DNA from: Janthinobacterium sp051380875
Lineage (GTDB): Bacteria > Pseudomonadota > Gammaproteobacteria > Burkholderiales > Burkholderiaceae_D
Direction of reading: 5' to 3'
NCBI RefSeq assembly: GCF_051380875.1
Contig: NZ_JBNYXW010000010.1
Location: forward strand, 62,001 to 126,000
Length of the DNA: 64,000 nt
The notes under the pieces are model-generated. The model had not been told where the DNA came from and did not search any database. It was given only the letters and a program-made list of their open reading frames with translations. The translations under genes were made by a program, and so were the position numbers. Shown in pieces: positions 34,762-42,388 of this stretch (position 1 is the stretch's first letter; the number at the start of each line of letters is the position of its first letter).

Positions 34762-35199
34762 ATGGATATATTGAGGGAACTGCGTGAATCGGGCTTGAAA
34801 GTGACCATCCCCCGCTTGCGGATTCTGCAGCTGTTTCAAGAGGGCGCGATCAAGCATCTGAGTGCGGACGATGTGTATAAACTCTTGCTGGCCGAAAAGA
34901 TCGATGTGGGCCTGGCCACCATTTACCGCGTACTGATGCAGTTTGCCGAAGCGGGTATCCTGTTTCGCCGCCATTTCGAAGCGGGCCACGCCGTCTTCGA
35001 ACTGAACCAAGGCCAGCACCACGACCACCTGGTCTGCACAGGCTGCGGCAAGGTCGATGAATTCGTCGATGAAGGCATCGAGCTGCGCCAGAACGAGATC
35101 GCCACCGAGCGGGGCTTCGTGCTGCATGAGCACGCGCTGTCGCTGTACGGCACCTGCGCCGACTGCACGGCCAGGAAAGTCCCGCCGCGCCGGGCATGA
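34762..35199 (+). CDS. fur: Ferric uptake regulator Fur
   Basis: 145 residues from the ATG at 34762 (GGAATCGGAG upstream). N-terminal winged helix (LKVTIPRLRILQLFQEGAIKHLSADDVYKLLLAEKIDVGLATIYRVLMQF), then metal-binding residues: the HHDHLVC cluster with His86, His87 and His89, the structural zinc pair Cys92/Cys95 in CTGCG, and a second pair Cys132/Cys135. The TIPRLRIL and GLATIYRVL wording matches beta-proteobacterial Fur rather than Zur or PerR. It represses iron uptake genes when Fe2+ is bound; besides its own Fur box, boxes stand before a small-protein operon and a TonB receptor in this window. Confidence 0.9.
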   Translation: MDILRELRESGLKVTIPRLRILQLFQEGAIKHLSADDVYKLLLAEKIDVGLATIYRVLMQFAEAGILFRRHFEAGHAVFELNQGQHHDHLVCTGCGKVDEFVDEGIELRQNEIATERGFVLHEHALSLYGTCADCTARKVPPRRA

Positions 35200-35282
35200 A
35201 GCCGCGCCTGGGTAGCCCGTGGTACACCACCTTGGCTGCCTTGCGCTACACTGCGTGCGCCGTACATCAACAAAGGAAAGCC

Positions 35283-35645
35283 ATGTACATCGGAGAAATC
35301 GCCCGCCTGGCGGGCACCTCGCCCAAGGCCTTGCGCCACTATGAATCGCTGGGCTTGCTGGGCGACGTGCGCCGCTCGGGCGCCTACCGCGTCTACACGC
35401 AAGAAGACCTGGCGCAGGTGAAATTGATACGCCAGGCGCAAACGCTGGGCTTTCGCCTGGCCGAACTGCTGCCCATCCTGGCTGGCGACGCTACCGACTG
35501 GGCCGCCCTGTCGCAGCATATCGCCGCCAAGCGCGCGCAATTGCAGCGCGACATCGCGCGCCTGCGCCAGCTCGACGCACAGCTGGTCGACATCGACGTG
35601 GAAATCCACGACTGCCTGGCGCGCCAGCGGCAGCAAGCGGCCTGA
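35283..35645 (+). CDS. MerR-family regulator of the adjacent quinone reductase
   Basis: 120 residues; ATG at 35283 after AAAGGAAAG. Winged helix-turn-helix MYIGEIARLAGTSPKALRHYESLGLLGDVRRSGAYRVYTQEDLAQVKLIRQAQTLGFRLAELLPIL, then a long dimerisation helix (HIAAKRAQLQRDIARLRQLDAQLVDIDVEIHDCL). There is no metal-binding cysteine loop; only one Cys occurs in the helix end, so a thiol or electrophile sensor is possible. It is followed by a MerR-type promoter leading to a flavodoxin-fold oxidoreductase, which is the probable target. Confidence 0.88.
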   Translation: MYIGEIARLAGTSPKALRHYESLGLLGDVRRSGAYRVYTQEDLAQVKLIRQAQTLGFRLAELLPILAGDATDWAALSQHIAAKRAQLQRDIARLRQLDAQLVDIDVEIHDCLARQRQQAA

Positions 35646-35655
35646 GGCTGCCCGC

Positions 35656-35686
35656 TTGACTCTGCCACTAGGGGCAGGCTTTAGCA
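35656..35686 (+). promoter_or_regulatory. MerR-type promoter/operator with 19-bp spacer
   Basis: -35 TTGACT (35656-35661) and -10 TTAGCA (35681-35686) are 19 bp apart, too long for unassisted transcription. The spacer contains the dyad CTGCC-actag-GGGCAG. The layout TTGACTCT...ACTAG...GGCTTTAG is that of AdhR/NmlR-like MerR targets, in which the activator twists the promoter. Confidence 0.75.
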
Positions 35687-35718
35687 TGCAAGCTGTTCTT
35701 TTATAGAAAGCTTGCATC

Positions 35719-36297
35719 ATGGAAAAACGCGTTTTAGTGATCTTCGGCCATCCGTCCGGCGACAGTTTCTGCGCCGCTCTCGCCGACGCCTACGCCGAGA
35801 CAGCACGCGCCCAGGGCCATACCGTGCGCACATTGCGCCTGGGCCAGCTGGACTTCAACCCCATCTTGCACCAAGGCTACCGCCAGGTGCAGCCGCTGGA
35901 AGCCGATTTGCTGGCGGCGCAGGAAGCCATCAGTTGGGCGCAGCAGCTGGTGTTCTCCTACCCCATCTGGTGGGGCGGTGCGCCGGCGCTGCTGAAAGGC
36001 TTTGTCGACCGCGTCTTCCTGCCCGGCTACGCCTTCAAGTACCGCCCAGGAAAAGCCTTCCCGGCGCAGCTGCTGGCGGGCCGCAAGGCCCAGCTCCTGG
36101 TGACGATGGATACGCCGCCCTGGTATTTCCGCTGGGTCTACCGCATGCCCGGCATCCACCAGCTGCGCAAGACGACGCTGGAGTTTTGCGGCATCAAGCC
36201 CGTCAAGGTAGCCAGCTTCGGCCCCATCATAAATTCCACCGAGCAACAACGTGCGCGCTGGCTGGATCAAGCGAAGGCGCTGGCCCGGCACGCCTGA
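35719..36297 (+). CDS. NAD(P)H dehydrogenase (quinone)-like flavoprotein
   Basis: 192 residues, flavodoxin fold. KRVLVIFGHPSGDSFCAALADAYAETA is the FMN/FAD phosphate region, then FSYPIWWGGAPALLKGFVDRVFLPGYAFKYRPGKAF, the family signature of the NQO1/MdaB/YwrO-type reductases. Such enzymes reduce quinones or other electrophiles by two electrons with NAD(P)H. It lies directly after a MerR gene and behind a MerR-type promoter, so induction by electrophiles is likely. Confidence 0.88.
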   Translation: MEKRVLVIFGHPSGDSFCAALADAYAETARAQGHTVRTLRLGQLDFNPILHQGYRQVQPLEADLLAAQEAISWAQQLVFSYPIWWGGAPALLKGFVDRVFLPGYAFKYRPGKAFPAQLLAGRKAQLLVTMDTPPWYFRWVYRMPGIHQLRKTTLEFCGIKPVKVASFGPIINSTEQQRARWLDQAKALARHA

Positions 36298-36449
36298 GTT
36301 GCTTGCCATGCAGCCATCTTGCATTCGGTTTTGACAAGCTGGTAATCAAGCCGTCATAATCCAAGGCTACCATGATGATATTGCCTGTTTGTCAGCCGCC
36401 TTGCCGCTGCGACAACAAGGTTCCGATCGTCATGTAAAGGTAGCCGCCT

Positions 36450-37667
36450 GTGGAGTTCAACGCTTCTCGATTGCATCTCCCCCGTTATCGCTCGTCCGTG
36501 GCGTTTGATCTGTGCATCGCCACGGAATCGGTACAGGCCGACGCCAGCAACTTCGCCGTGCTGGAACTGTTTACGGAGCGGCGCGACATGATGAGCCTGC
36601 CCGTCACGGAGCAGCAACGGCCCATCGGCTTGATCAGCCGCAATATCTTCATGTCGCAAATGTCCAAGCCGTTCTACCACGAGGTGTATGGCAAGAAGAG
36701 CTGCATCGCCTTCATGGACAAGGAACCGCTGATCGTCGACGGCGCCATGAGCATCGAAGACCTCACCTTCCGCGCCGTGGAAGCGGGCGAGAAGGCGCTG
36801 GCCGACGGCTTCATCATCACCGACGATGGCGCGCTGGCCGGCGTGGGCTTCGGCTTGCAGTTGATGAACGTGGTGGCCACCATGCAGGCCGAGAAAAACC
36901 GGCAGATCATGCACAGCATCGATTATGCCAGCGTGATCCAGCGCGCCCTGCTGCGCACCTCGAACGCCGAGCTGCGCGCCACCCTGCCCGACGCCCACCT
37001 GGAATGGCAGCCGCGCGACGTGGTGGGCGGCGATTTCTACTTCTTCGAACGCCATGCGGGCGGCTGGTTTGCCGCCATCGCCGACTGCACGGGCCACGGC
37101 GTGCCCGGCGCCTTCATGACCCTGATCGCCTCGTCCGCCCTGAGCCAGGCCCTGCGCGAACTGGGGCCGCACGACCCGGCCGCCCTGATCGGCGCTGTCA
37201 GCCGCGCCATCAAGACACTGCTGGGACAGGATGGCAGTGCCACCGGCTCGAACGACGGCATGGATTGCGCCTTTTTGTGCCACGACGACGCCAGCGCCAG
37301 CCTGCGTTTCGCGGGGGCGAAACTGGCGCTGCATATGGTGGCGCCTGGCGAGGACGGCGTGCGCGCCTGCGATGGCGCGCGCATGGGCGTGGGCTATGTC
37401 GACACGCCGGCCGGCTACTGCTGGTACAACGAGACGATCAACACGCCGCCAGGCAGCCTGCTGTTCATCACCACCGACGGCTTGCTCGACCAGATCGGCG
37501 GCGCGCGCGACATCGCGTATGGCAAGCGGCGCATGCGCGAACAGTTGCTGGCGCAGCGCGCTACCCCGGCCAGCGAGGTGGCGGCGGCCCTGCTGCAGGA
37601 CAGCGCGGCCTGGCAGGGCAAGCAGCCGCGCCGCGACGACCTGACCTTTTTCTGTTTCCGCCTGTAG
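36450..37667 (+). CDS. siaA: SiaA-like PP2C (SpoIIE-type) phosphatase with N-terminal CBS-like domain
   Basis: 405 residues; GTG start with AAAGG upstream. The first ~150 residues look like a CBS pair as found in signalling proteins (RPIGLISRNIFMSQMSKPFYHEVYGKKSCIAFMDKEPLIVDGAMSIEDLTFRAVEAGEKALADGFIITDDGALAGVG). The C-terminal ~230 residues form a PP2C/SpoIIE phosphatase: VGGDFYFFERHAGGWFAAIADCTGHGVPGAFMTLIA, TTDGLLDQIGG and a final RRDDLTFFCFRL. The metal-binding Asp residues (GGDF, ADCTGHG, DD) are present. SiaA of Pseudomonas is membrane-bound with a sensor; here the input part appears cytoplasmic. It should dephosphorylate SiaC, encoded two genes downstream. Confidence 0.82.
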   Translation: MEFNASRLHLPRYRSSVAFDLCIATESVQADASNFAVLELFTERRDMMSLPVTEQQRPIGLISRNIFMSQMSKPFYHEVYGKKSCIAFMDKEPLIVDGAMSIEDLTFRAVEAGEKALADGFIITDDGALAGVGFGLQLMNVVATMQAEKNRQIMHSIDYASVIQRALLRTSNAELRATLPDAHLEWQPRDVVGGDFYFFERHAGGWFAAIADCTGHGVPGAFMTLIASSALSQALRELGPHDPAALIGAVSRAIKTLLGQDGSATGSNDGMDCAFLCHDDASASLRFAGAKLALHMVAPGEDGVRACDGARMGVGYVDTPAGYCWYNETINTPPGSLLFITTDGLLDQIGGARDIAYGKRRMREQLLAQRATPASEVAAALLQDSAAWQGKQPRRDDLTFFCFRL

Positions 37668-37731
37668 TTTGACGCCCATCAAGCCCCCCATCAACAAGAA
37701 ACCGGGTCACCGGCTAGCCAGGAGCACTGAC

Positions 37732-38289
37732 GTGCTGTACGAAGAATTCAACGAGTTTTGGGATGTGGCGCGCAAGCGCAATATCATCTTTTTTTACGTG
37801 GGCTATTTCTCGCAGCACGTGGTCAGTGCGATTTCGGAAACCATCAAGGCGCGCCTCGACACGGCGGGTGCGGCCGGCCCCACGCGTCGGCGCATCTTTT
37901 CTTCGTTCATCGAAATGTCGCAAAACATCATGCATTATTCGGCGGACAGCCTGACGCCCGACGCGCAACTGGACCAGCAGATGCGGCGCGGCTCGTTTTG
38001 CATCGGTACGCGCGGCGATAGTTTTTTTCTCCTGTGCGCCAACCCCGTGTCGACGGACAACGTGGCGCAGATCCGCGCCCGCCTGGAGCCATTGCACACG
38101 ATGACGATGGAAGAAATCCGCCTGGCGTATAAAAAGGCCCTGCGCGAAGAAGCGCCCGCCGACAGCAAGGGCGCGGGCCTGGGTTTTCTGACCATGGCGC
38201 GCGACGCCAGCGAGCCGCTGGAATTCGAATTCGTCCAGGATCCCCAGGAGCCGGACCACACCATCTTCTGCATCAAAGCCATCATCTGA
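37732..38289 (+). CDS. siaB: SiaB-family protein kinase
   Basis: 185 residues from a GTG at 37732 with AGGAG at ideal spacing; an in-frame TTG at 37669 would add 21 residues but lacks a ribosome site. GHKL-like kinase of the DUF6272/SiaB family: FFYVGYFSQHVVSAISETIKARLD, then SFIEMSQNIMHYSAD (N-box like), and the glycine-containing SKGAGLGFLTMARDA near the end. In Pseudomonas SiaB phosphorylates SiaC on a Thr/Ser and so keeps it from activating the diguanylate cyclase. Gene order siaA-siaB-siaC-siaD is kept here. Confidence 0.85.
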   Translation: MLYEEFNEFWDVARKRNIIFFYVGYFSQHVVSAISETIKARLDTAGAAGPTRRRIFSSFIEMSQNIMHYSADSLTPDAQLDQQMRRGSFCIGTRGDSFFLLCANPVSTDNVAQIRARLEPLHTMTMEEIRLAYKKALREEAPADSKGAGLGFLTMARDASEPLEFEFVQDPQEPDHTIFCIKAII

Positions 38290-38311
38290 AAGAGCCGACT
38301 CAGGAAAGCAT

Positions 38312-38710
38312 ATGCAATTACCGTCACCACTGTTCATCGCCGCGACCCCGAGCTCGCCCGAAATCGACTTCCGTTTCGAACAGCACGTCCTGTCGATCAA
38401 GGGCGAGTCGTATCCGGAAAACGCGGCCGCCTTCTATGGCCCGCTGATCGCCGCCGTGCGTGCCTACCTGGACGGCTGCCGCGCAGCCGCCATCACCGTG
38501 AATGTCTCACTGGCCTACTTCAACAGTTCCAGCACGAAGATGCTGTTTACCCTGTTCGACACACTGAACCAGGCGGCCCTGGACGGCAACCAGGTTCGCC
38601 TGAACTGGTACCACGACGAGGACGACGACACCATCCTGGAATTCGGCCAGGAGCTGCAGCAGGACTTTACCGCGCTGGACTTCCGCGACCATCCCGTGCA
38701 GGGCAGCTAG
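38312..38710 (+). CDS. siaC: SiaC-family phosphoprotein (DUF1987)
   Basis: 132 residues; AGGAAAG before the ATG. DUF1987 pattern: FIAATPSSPEIDFRFEQHVLSIKGESYPENAAAFYGPLIAAVRAYLDG, then NVSLAYFNSSSTKMLFTLFDTLNQAALDGNQVRLNWYHDEDDDTILEFGQELQQDF. It has the anti-sigma-antagonist-like fold expected of SiaC. The segment YFNSSSTK lies where the phosphorylated Thr of Pseudomonas SiaC is found, so a Ser or Thr here is the probable target of SiaB and SiaA. Unphosphorylated SiaC binds and activates SiaD. Confidence 0.87.
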   Translation: MQLPSPLFIAATPSSPEIDFRFEQHVLSIKGESYPENAAAFYGPLIAAVRAYLDGCRAAAITVNVSLAYFNSSSTKMLFTLFDTLNQAALDGNQVRLNWYHDEDDDTILEFGQELQQDFTALDFRDHPVQGS

Positions 38711-38713
38711 GCC

Positions 38714-39454
38714 ATGCGCGCCGCCATGGCCGAGGCCGCACTGGAGCCCGACCTGTTCACCGTGGAAGCGGCAGCGCTGGCTGCCGCGCGCCGCATGCAC
38801 GCCGACGAGCAGGCCAGCGGCGAAGCGCAGCGGCGCGTGCTCGGTGAGTTGATCGTCCATTATGAACGGCTGATGCGCGAAACACGGCGCCTGATTGGCC
38901 GCAGCGACCGCGCCGAGCGCGACATGCACCTGCTGAACCGCCAACTGCAAACCCTGGCCGGCCAGCTCGAATACCGCGCCACGCACGACCCGCTGACGGG
39001 CGCGCTGAACCGCGGCGCCGTGATCGACCACGCGCAGCGCTGCCTGGCGCAGGGTGACATGGCGCTGATCGTGCTCGATATCGATTTGTTCAAGCAAGTC
39101 AACGACGACTTCGGCCACCCGGCCGGCGATGGCGTGATCCAGGCCGTGGTCGACTGCCTGAAGGGCTTGTTGGGACAGGAGGCAGCCATCGGCAGGGTCG
39201 GCGGCGAGGAATTCTCCGTCGTCTGGCCCACCACCTCGCGCGACGAGGCGGGCAAGGTGGCGCAGCGCATCTGCGAGACAGTCGGGCGCCAGCGCCATGC
39301 GGCGCCCATCACGCGCGCCATCACCGTCAGCGTGGGCCTGAGCTGGAACCGCGCCGGCACGGCCTTCGAGACAGCCTACAGCCATGCCGACCAGGCCCTG
39401 TACCAGGCCAAGCGCGAAGGACGCAACTGCGTGCGCCAGTGGCTGGAAAGTTAG
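38714..39454 (+). CDS. siaD: SiaD-like diguanylate cyclase
   Basis: 246 residues. An N-terminal coiled-coil stretch (GELIVHYERLMRETRRLIGRSDRAERDMHLLNRQLQTLAGQLEYRATHDPLTG) leads into a GGDEF domain with an intact active site, GGEEF at residues 163-167. The positions of the RxxD inhibitory site upstream of GGEEF are G..A, so product feedback inhibition is probably absent. A stalk with no sensor domain agrees with SiaD being switched on by SiaC binding. It makes c-di-GMP, promoting aggregation or biofilm. It starts 3 bp after siaC and its stop overlaps the convergent gene. Confidence 0.88.
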   Translation: MRAAMAEAALEPDLFTVEAAALAAARRMHADEQASGEAQRRVLGELIVHYERLMRETRRLIGRSDRAERDMHLLNRQLQTLAGQLEYRATHDPLTGALNRGAVIDHAQRCLAQGDMALIVLDIDLFKQVNDDFGHPAGDGVIQAVVDCLKGLLGQEAAIGRVGGEEFSVVWPTTSRDEAGKVAQRICETVGRQRHAAPITRAITVSVGLSWNRAGTAFETAYSHADQALYQAKREGRNCVRQWLES

Positions 39455-40164
39455 CGCAACTGCTCGCGTGCCATGCTGCCGTCGCGGCGCATGGCGCTTG
39501 CCGCGCGCTGCATGGCCGCCGCCTGCGCCTCGGGCAGCTGCCTGTTGCAGGCCAGGTAGGTCTGCACGCGGTTGAAGGTCAGCAGCGGCACCACCTTGTT
39601 TTCCCACTCCTTGCCGGCAAATGGCTTGCTGCCCACTGCCATGCCCACGGCCCACAGGTCGATACGTCCCATGAGCAGCTTTTGCGGATTGAGCCACTCC
39701 TGCGTCACGGCTGCGACATTCAAGCCGCGCTGGCGCAGGTAATCGTCGCGCGCGTCACCGAGCACCGTGCCGATCGTCAGGCCATGCGCATCGTCGAGCG
39801 TGCGCAGCGCCAGGCGCCGTTCGGCCAGGCCATACAGCACCCATTCGGCTTCGTTGAGTGGCCCAATCCAGCGGAACTGCGCTTCGCGCTCTTGCGTGCG
39901 CGTGGTGGAAAAGATGCAGGTGTCAAGCTCGCGCAGCGCCAGGGCATACGCGCGCTTCCAGGGCAGCAGCTCGATGGAATACACAATACCGGCGCGCGCC
40001 ATGATCTCGCGCACCTTCAGCGTCTCGCGTCCCACCACGACATTGCCTTCCATCATGCTCGATGGCGGCAAATGCTCGCCGACGATGCGTACGCCCGTCG
40101 CCGTCGCCGCTAACGGCATCAGCAGCGCCGCTGCCAGCAGCCATGCCATCGTTCCTAGTTTCAT
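39451..40164 (-). CDS. Periplasmic substrate-binding protein (transporter family 3-like)
   Basis: 237 residues from the ATG at 40164 (AAGGC upstream; 40176 is an alternative). Signal peptide (LGTMAWLLAAALLMPLAATATG). The remainder is a two-lobed binding protein of the amino-acid-type family: VREIMARAGIVYSIELLPWKRAYALALRELDTCIFSTTRTQEREAQFRWIGPL, then LTIGTVLGDARDDYLRQRGLNV. No permease or ATPase gene is near, so it may act as a stand-alone sensor or with a distant transporter. The solute is unknown. Confidence 0.8.
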   Translation of the reverse strand: MKLGTMAWLLAAALLMPLAATATGVRIVGEHLPPSSMMEGNVVVGRETLKVREIMARAGIVYSIELLPWKRAYALALRELDTCIFSTTRTQEREAQFRWIGPLNEAEWVLYGLAERRLALRTLDDAHGLTIGTVLGDARDDYLRQRGLNVAAVTQEWLNPQKLLMGRIDLWAVGMAVGSKPFAGKEWENKVVPLLTFNRVQTYLACNRQLPEAQAAAMQRAASAMRRDGSMAREQLR

Positions 40165-40324
40165 GCTTGCCTTCATCTGCCACAGGGTATCGGTCACGAT
40201 GTTACCATCGGCGCCGGCCCGGCATGGAAGAATATTGCCTTTTAAGCCATTGTTTTTCCGCAACGTGGCAACAGGCCAACGCCGGGAAGATGACCGTACG
40301 AGACGGCTGGGGGTGGGAAATAAT

Positions 40325-40420
40325 TGGCGGAAAACAGTAGGAGTCGAACCTACGGGAGAACGTCTGACGCCCTCCACCGGGTTTGAAGCCCGGCCACATC
40401 ACCGGATGAGTGTGCTTTCC
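40325..40420 (-). tRNA. selC: tRNA-Sec (anticodon UCA)
   Basis: Read on the minus strand: an 8-bp acceptor stem GGAAAGCA/TGTTTTCC, discriminator G and encoded CCA. The anticodon arm CCGGG-CTTCAAA-CCCGG has anticodon TCA. There is a long variable arm and T-arm TAGGTTCGACTCCTA. The length of about 96 bases and the 8-bp acceptor mark selenocysteine tRNA. It lies beside selB and selA and near the UGA-containing formate dehydrogenase gene. Confidence 0.96.
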
Positions 40421-40432
40421 GCGGTGCCTGAG

Positions 40433-42388
40433 CTAGCTGTTGGGCAAGGCTGCAGTGTAGGACCACAACGCCTGCGGGCGTAATAGATGCCCATTGCCAA
40501 CACGGCGAGTATAACCGACGCGGTCAAAGAATTCCAAGACCTGGATCGCCCGCTTGCGGCCCAGCCCGCTCGCATCGCGGAATGCCGCCGCCCCCACGGC
40601 GCCACTGCCCGGTGGCAAGCCTTCGTCCTGCCCGGCCTTTTGCGTTAGGGTGTGCACCAGCTGTGCCAATGCGGCCAACGCCGCCGGATGGTAAAACAGG
40701 TCGTGCACCACCTGGCTGATCTGGCCCGCCTTGGCAAGCTTACGCAATAGACGACGGGTTTCATCCTCGGCCAGGCCGAAGTCGCGCGCCAGGTCGCGCG
40801 TCCATGGCGGATCGAAACGTCCCTGGGCCAGGGCCGCCAGCATGGGTTCGGCCACCGCCTGCTCCTGCGGCGTCAGCTCCACGCTGTGCGTCGGCAGATG
40901 CAAGCTGGCGCCGCGCGCCTGCACCTCGCCCCGCGCCAGCAAGCCTTCGACCAGACGGCTCCACAAGGCGTCTTCCATCTCCGCGTCGACGATGCGTTTC
41001 AAGCGCCACAATTCCGGCCCCGCCTCGTCGGGCGCCCGTGCGTGGAAGGCTTCCAGGGCGGCCAGCACGCGCTGTTCCAGCGCCGCCAGCGCGGCGGGCG
41101 CCAGCAGCAAGGCATCGTTGGCGCGCAGGGCAATACGCTGCGTATCGGGTGGCAGCACGATGGCCGATGCCGGCAGCAGCGACAGGCGCACCAGCAGCGA
41201 CTCGCGCAAGCCCAGCGCACTTTGCGCCAGCAGGGCTGCGTAATCGCCATGCGCGATGAACGCGGCCAAGGCGTCCAGCCAGGCAAGCCGAACCGGACTC
41301 CTGCGCTTGCGCGCGGGGCCGAACGGGTCGAGCACCATGCCGCCACCCACCGTCTGCGTGGCCTGCGCATTGCGCACCACGAAGCGGTCGCCCGGCACGC
41401 CATGCAGGGGAGTATCAAACACCAGTTGTACTCTAGCGGTCTGGCCCGGCGCCAGGGTTTCGCCATCGAGCATCACGGCGCGCGCCAGCTGGTGCGCCGC
41501 GCCCAGGTGCACGTGCAGCGGCGACCAGGCTTTCAGGTGCACGCCCGCGTCGGGCAGCAGGGTCAGCTCCACGTCGAGGCGTTCGGAACACTGCGCCAGC
41601 TCGGGCGCGACGATCCAGTTGCCCCGTTCGATGCGCTCGCGGGCGATGCCGGCCAGGTTCAGCGCCAGGCGCTGGCCCGCCATGCCGGCGTCCGCCGCAC
41701 GGTTTTGCGCGTGGATGCTACGCACGCGCGCCTCCACGCCGCCGGGCGCCAGTTGCAGGGTGTCGCCCACCTTCGCCAAGCCCGCCAGCGCCGTGCCGGT
41801 AACGACCGTGCCTTGCCCCGACAAGGTAAACACGCGGTCCACGCCGAGGCGGAACAAGCGCCGTTCATCGCGCCGCGGCAGGCCGCGCGATACCTGCGTC
41901 AGGTGCGCCAGCAGGGCCGCCACGCCGGGATCATGCTCCACGCTGGCCGCCGTGGGGAAGATGGGGCTGCCAGCGAGCGAGGTACCATCGAGCAGTGCCT
42001 CGATGTCGGCTGCCACCTGCGCCACTCTCGCCGCGTCGGCGCGGTCGATCTTGGTCAGCGCCACGGCGCCGCGCGTCACGCCCAGCAGTTGCAGAATCGC
42101 CAGGTGCTCGTGCGTCTGCGGCATGACGCCATCGTCGGCCGCCACCACCAGCAGGGCGAAGTCGATGCCCGTCACGCCGGAGGCCATGGTGCGGATGAAT
42201 TTTTCGTGGCCTGGCACGTCAATCACGCCCAGCACCGTGCCGTCCGCCAGCGGCAGGTAGGCATAACCGAGTTCGATGGAAATGCCGCGCGCCTGCTCTT
42301 CCTTCAAGCGGTCCGTGTGCACGCCCGTCAGCGCGCGCGTCAAGGTCGTCTTGCCATGGTCGATATGGCCTGCGGTACCGACGATCAT
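40433..42388 (-). CDS. selB: Selenocysteine-specific elongation factor SelB
   Basis: 651 residues from the ATG at 42388, whose ATGA overlaps the selA stop. GTPase motifs: GHIDHGKT (residues 7-14), DVPGHEKF, and TKID. EF-Tu-like beta-barrel domains follow (LFRLGVDRVFTLSGQGTVVTGTALAG), then C-terminal winged helices (DFGLAEDETRRLLRKLAKAGQISQVVHDLFYHP and RDASGLGRKRAIQVLEFFDRVGYTRRVGNGHLLRP) that bind the SECIS hairpin. It delivers Sec-tRNA to UGA codons on the ribosome. The long upstream frame is an overlap with selA. Confidence 0.95.
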   Translation of the reverse strand: MIVGTAGHIDHGKTTLTRALTGVHTDRLKEEQARGISIELGYAYLPLADGTVLGVIDVPGHEKFIRTMASGVTGIDFALLVVAADDGVMPQTHEHLAILQLLGVTRGAVALTKIDRADAARVAQVAADIEALLDGTSLAGSPIFPTAASVEHDPGVAALLAHLTQVSRGLPRRDERRLFRLGVDRVFTLSGQGTVVTGTALAGLAKVGDTLQLAPGGVEARVRSIHAQNRAADAGMAGQRLALNLAGIARERIERGNWIVAPELAQCSERLDVELTLLPDAGVHLKAWSPLHVHLGAAHQLARAVMLDGETLAPGQTARVQLVFDTPLHGVPGDRFVVRNAQATQTVGGGMVLDPFGPARKRRSPVRLAWLDALAAFIAHGDYAALLAQSALGLRESLLVRLSLLPASAIVLPPDTQRIALRANDALLLAPAALAALEQRVLAALEAFHARAPDEAGPELWRLKRIVDAEMEDALWSRLVEGLLARGEVQARGASLHLPTHSVELTPQEQAVAEPMLAALAQGRFDPPWTRDLARDFGLAEDETRRLLRKLAKAGQISQVVHDLFYHPAALAALAQLVHTLTQKAGQDEGLPPGSGAVGAAAFRDASGLGRKRAIQVLEFFDRVGYTRRVGNGHLLRPQALWSYTAALPNS

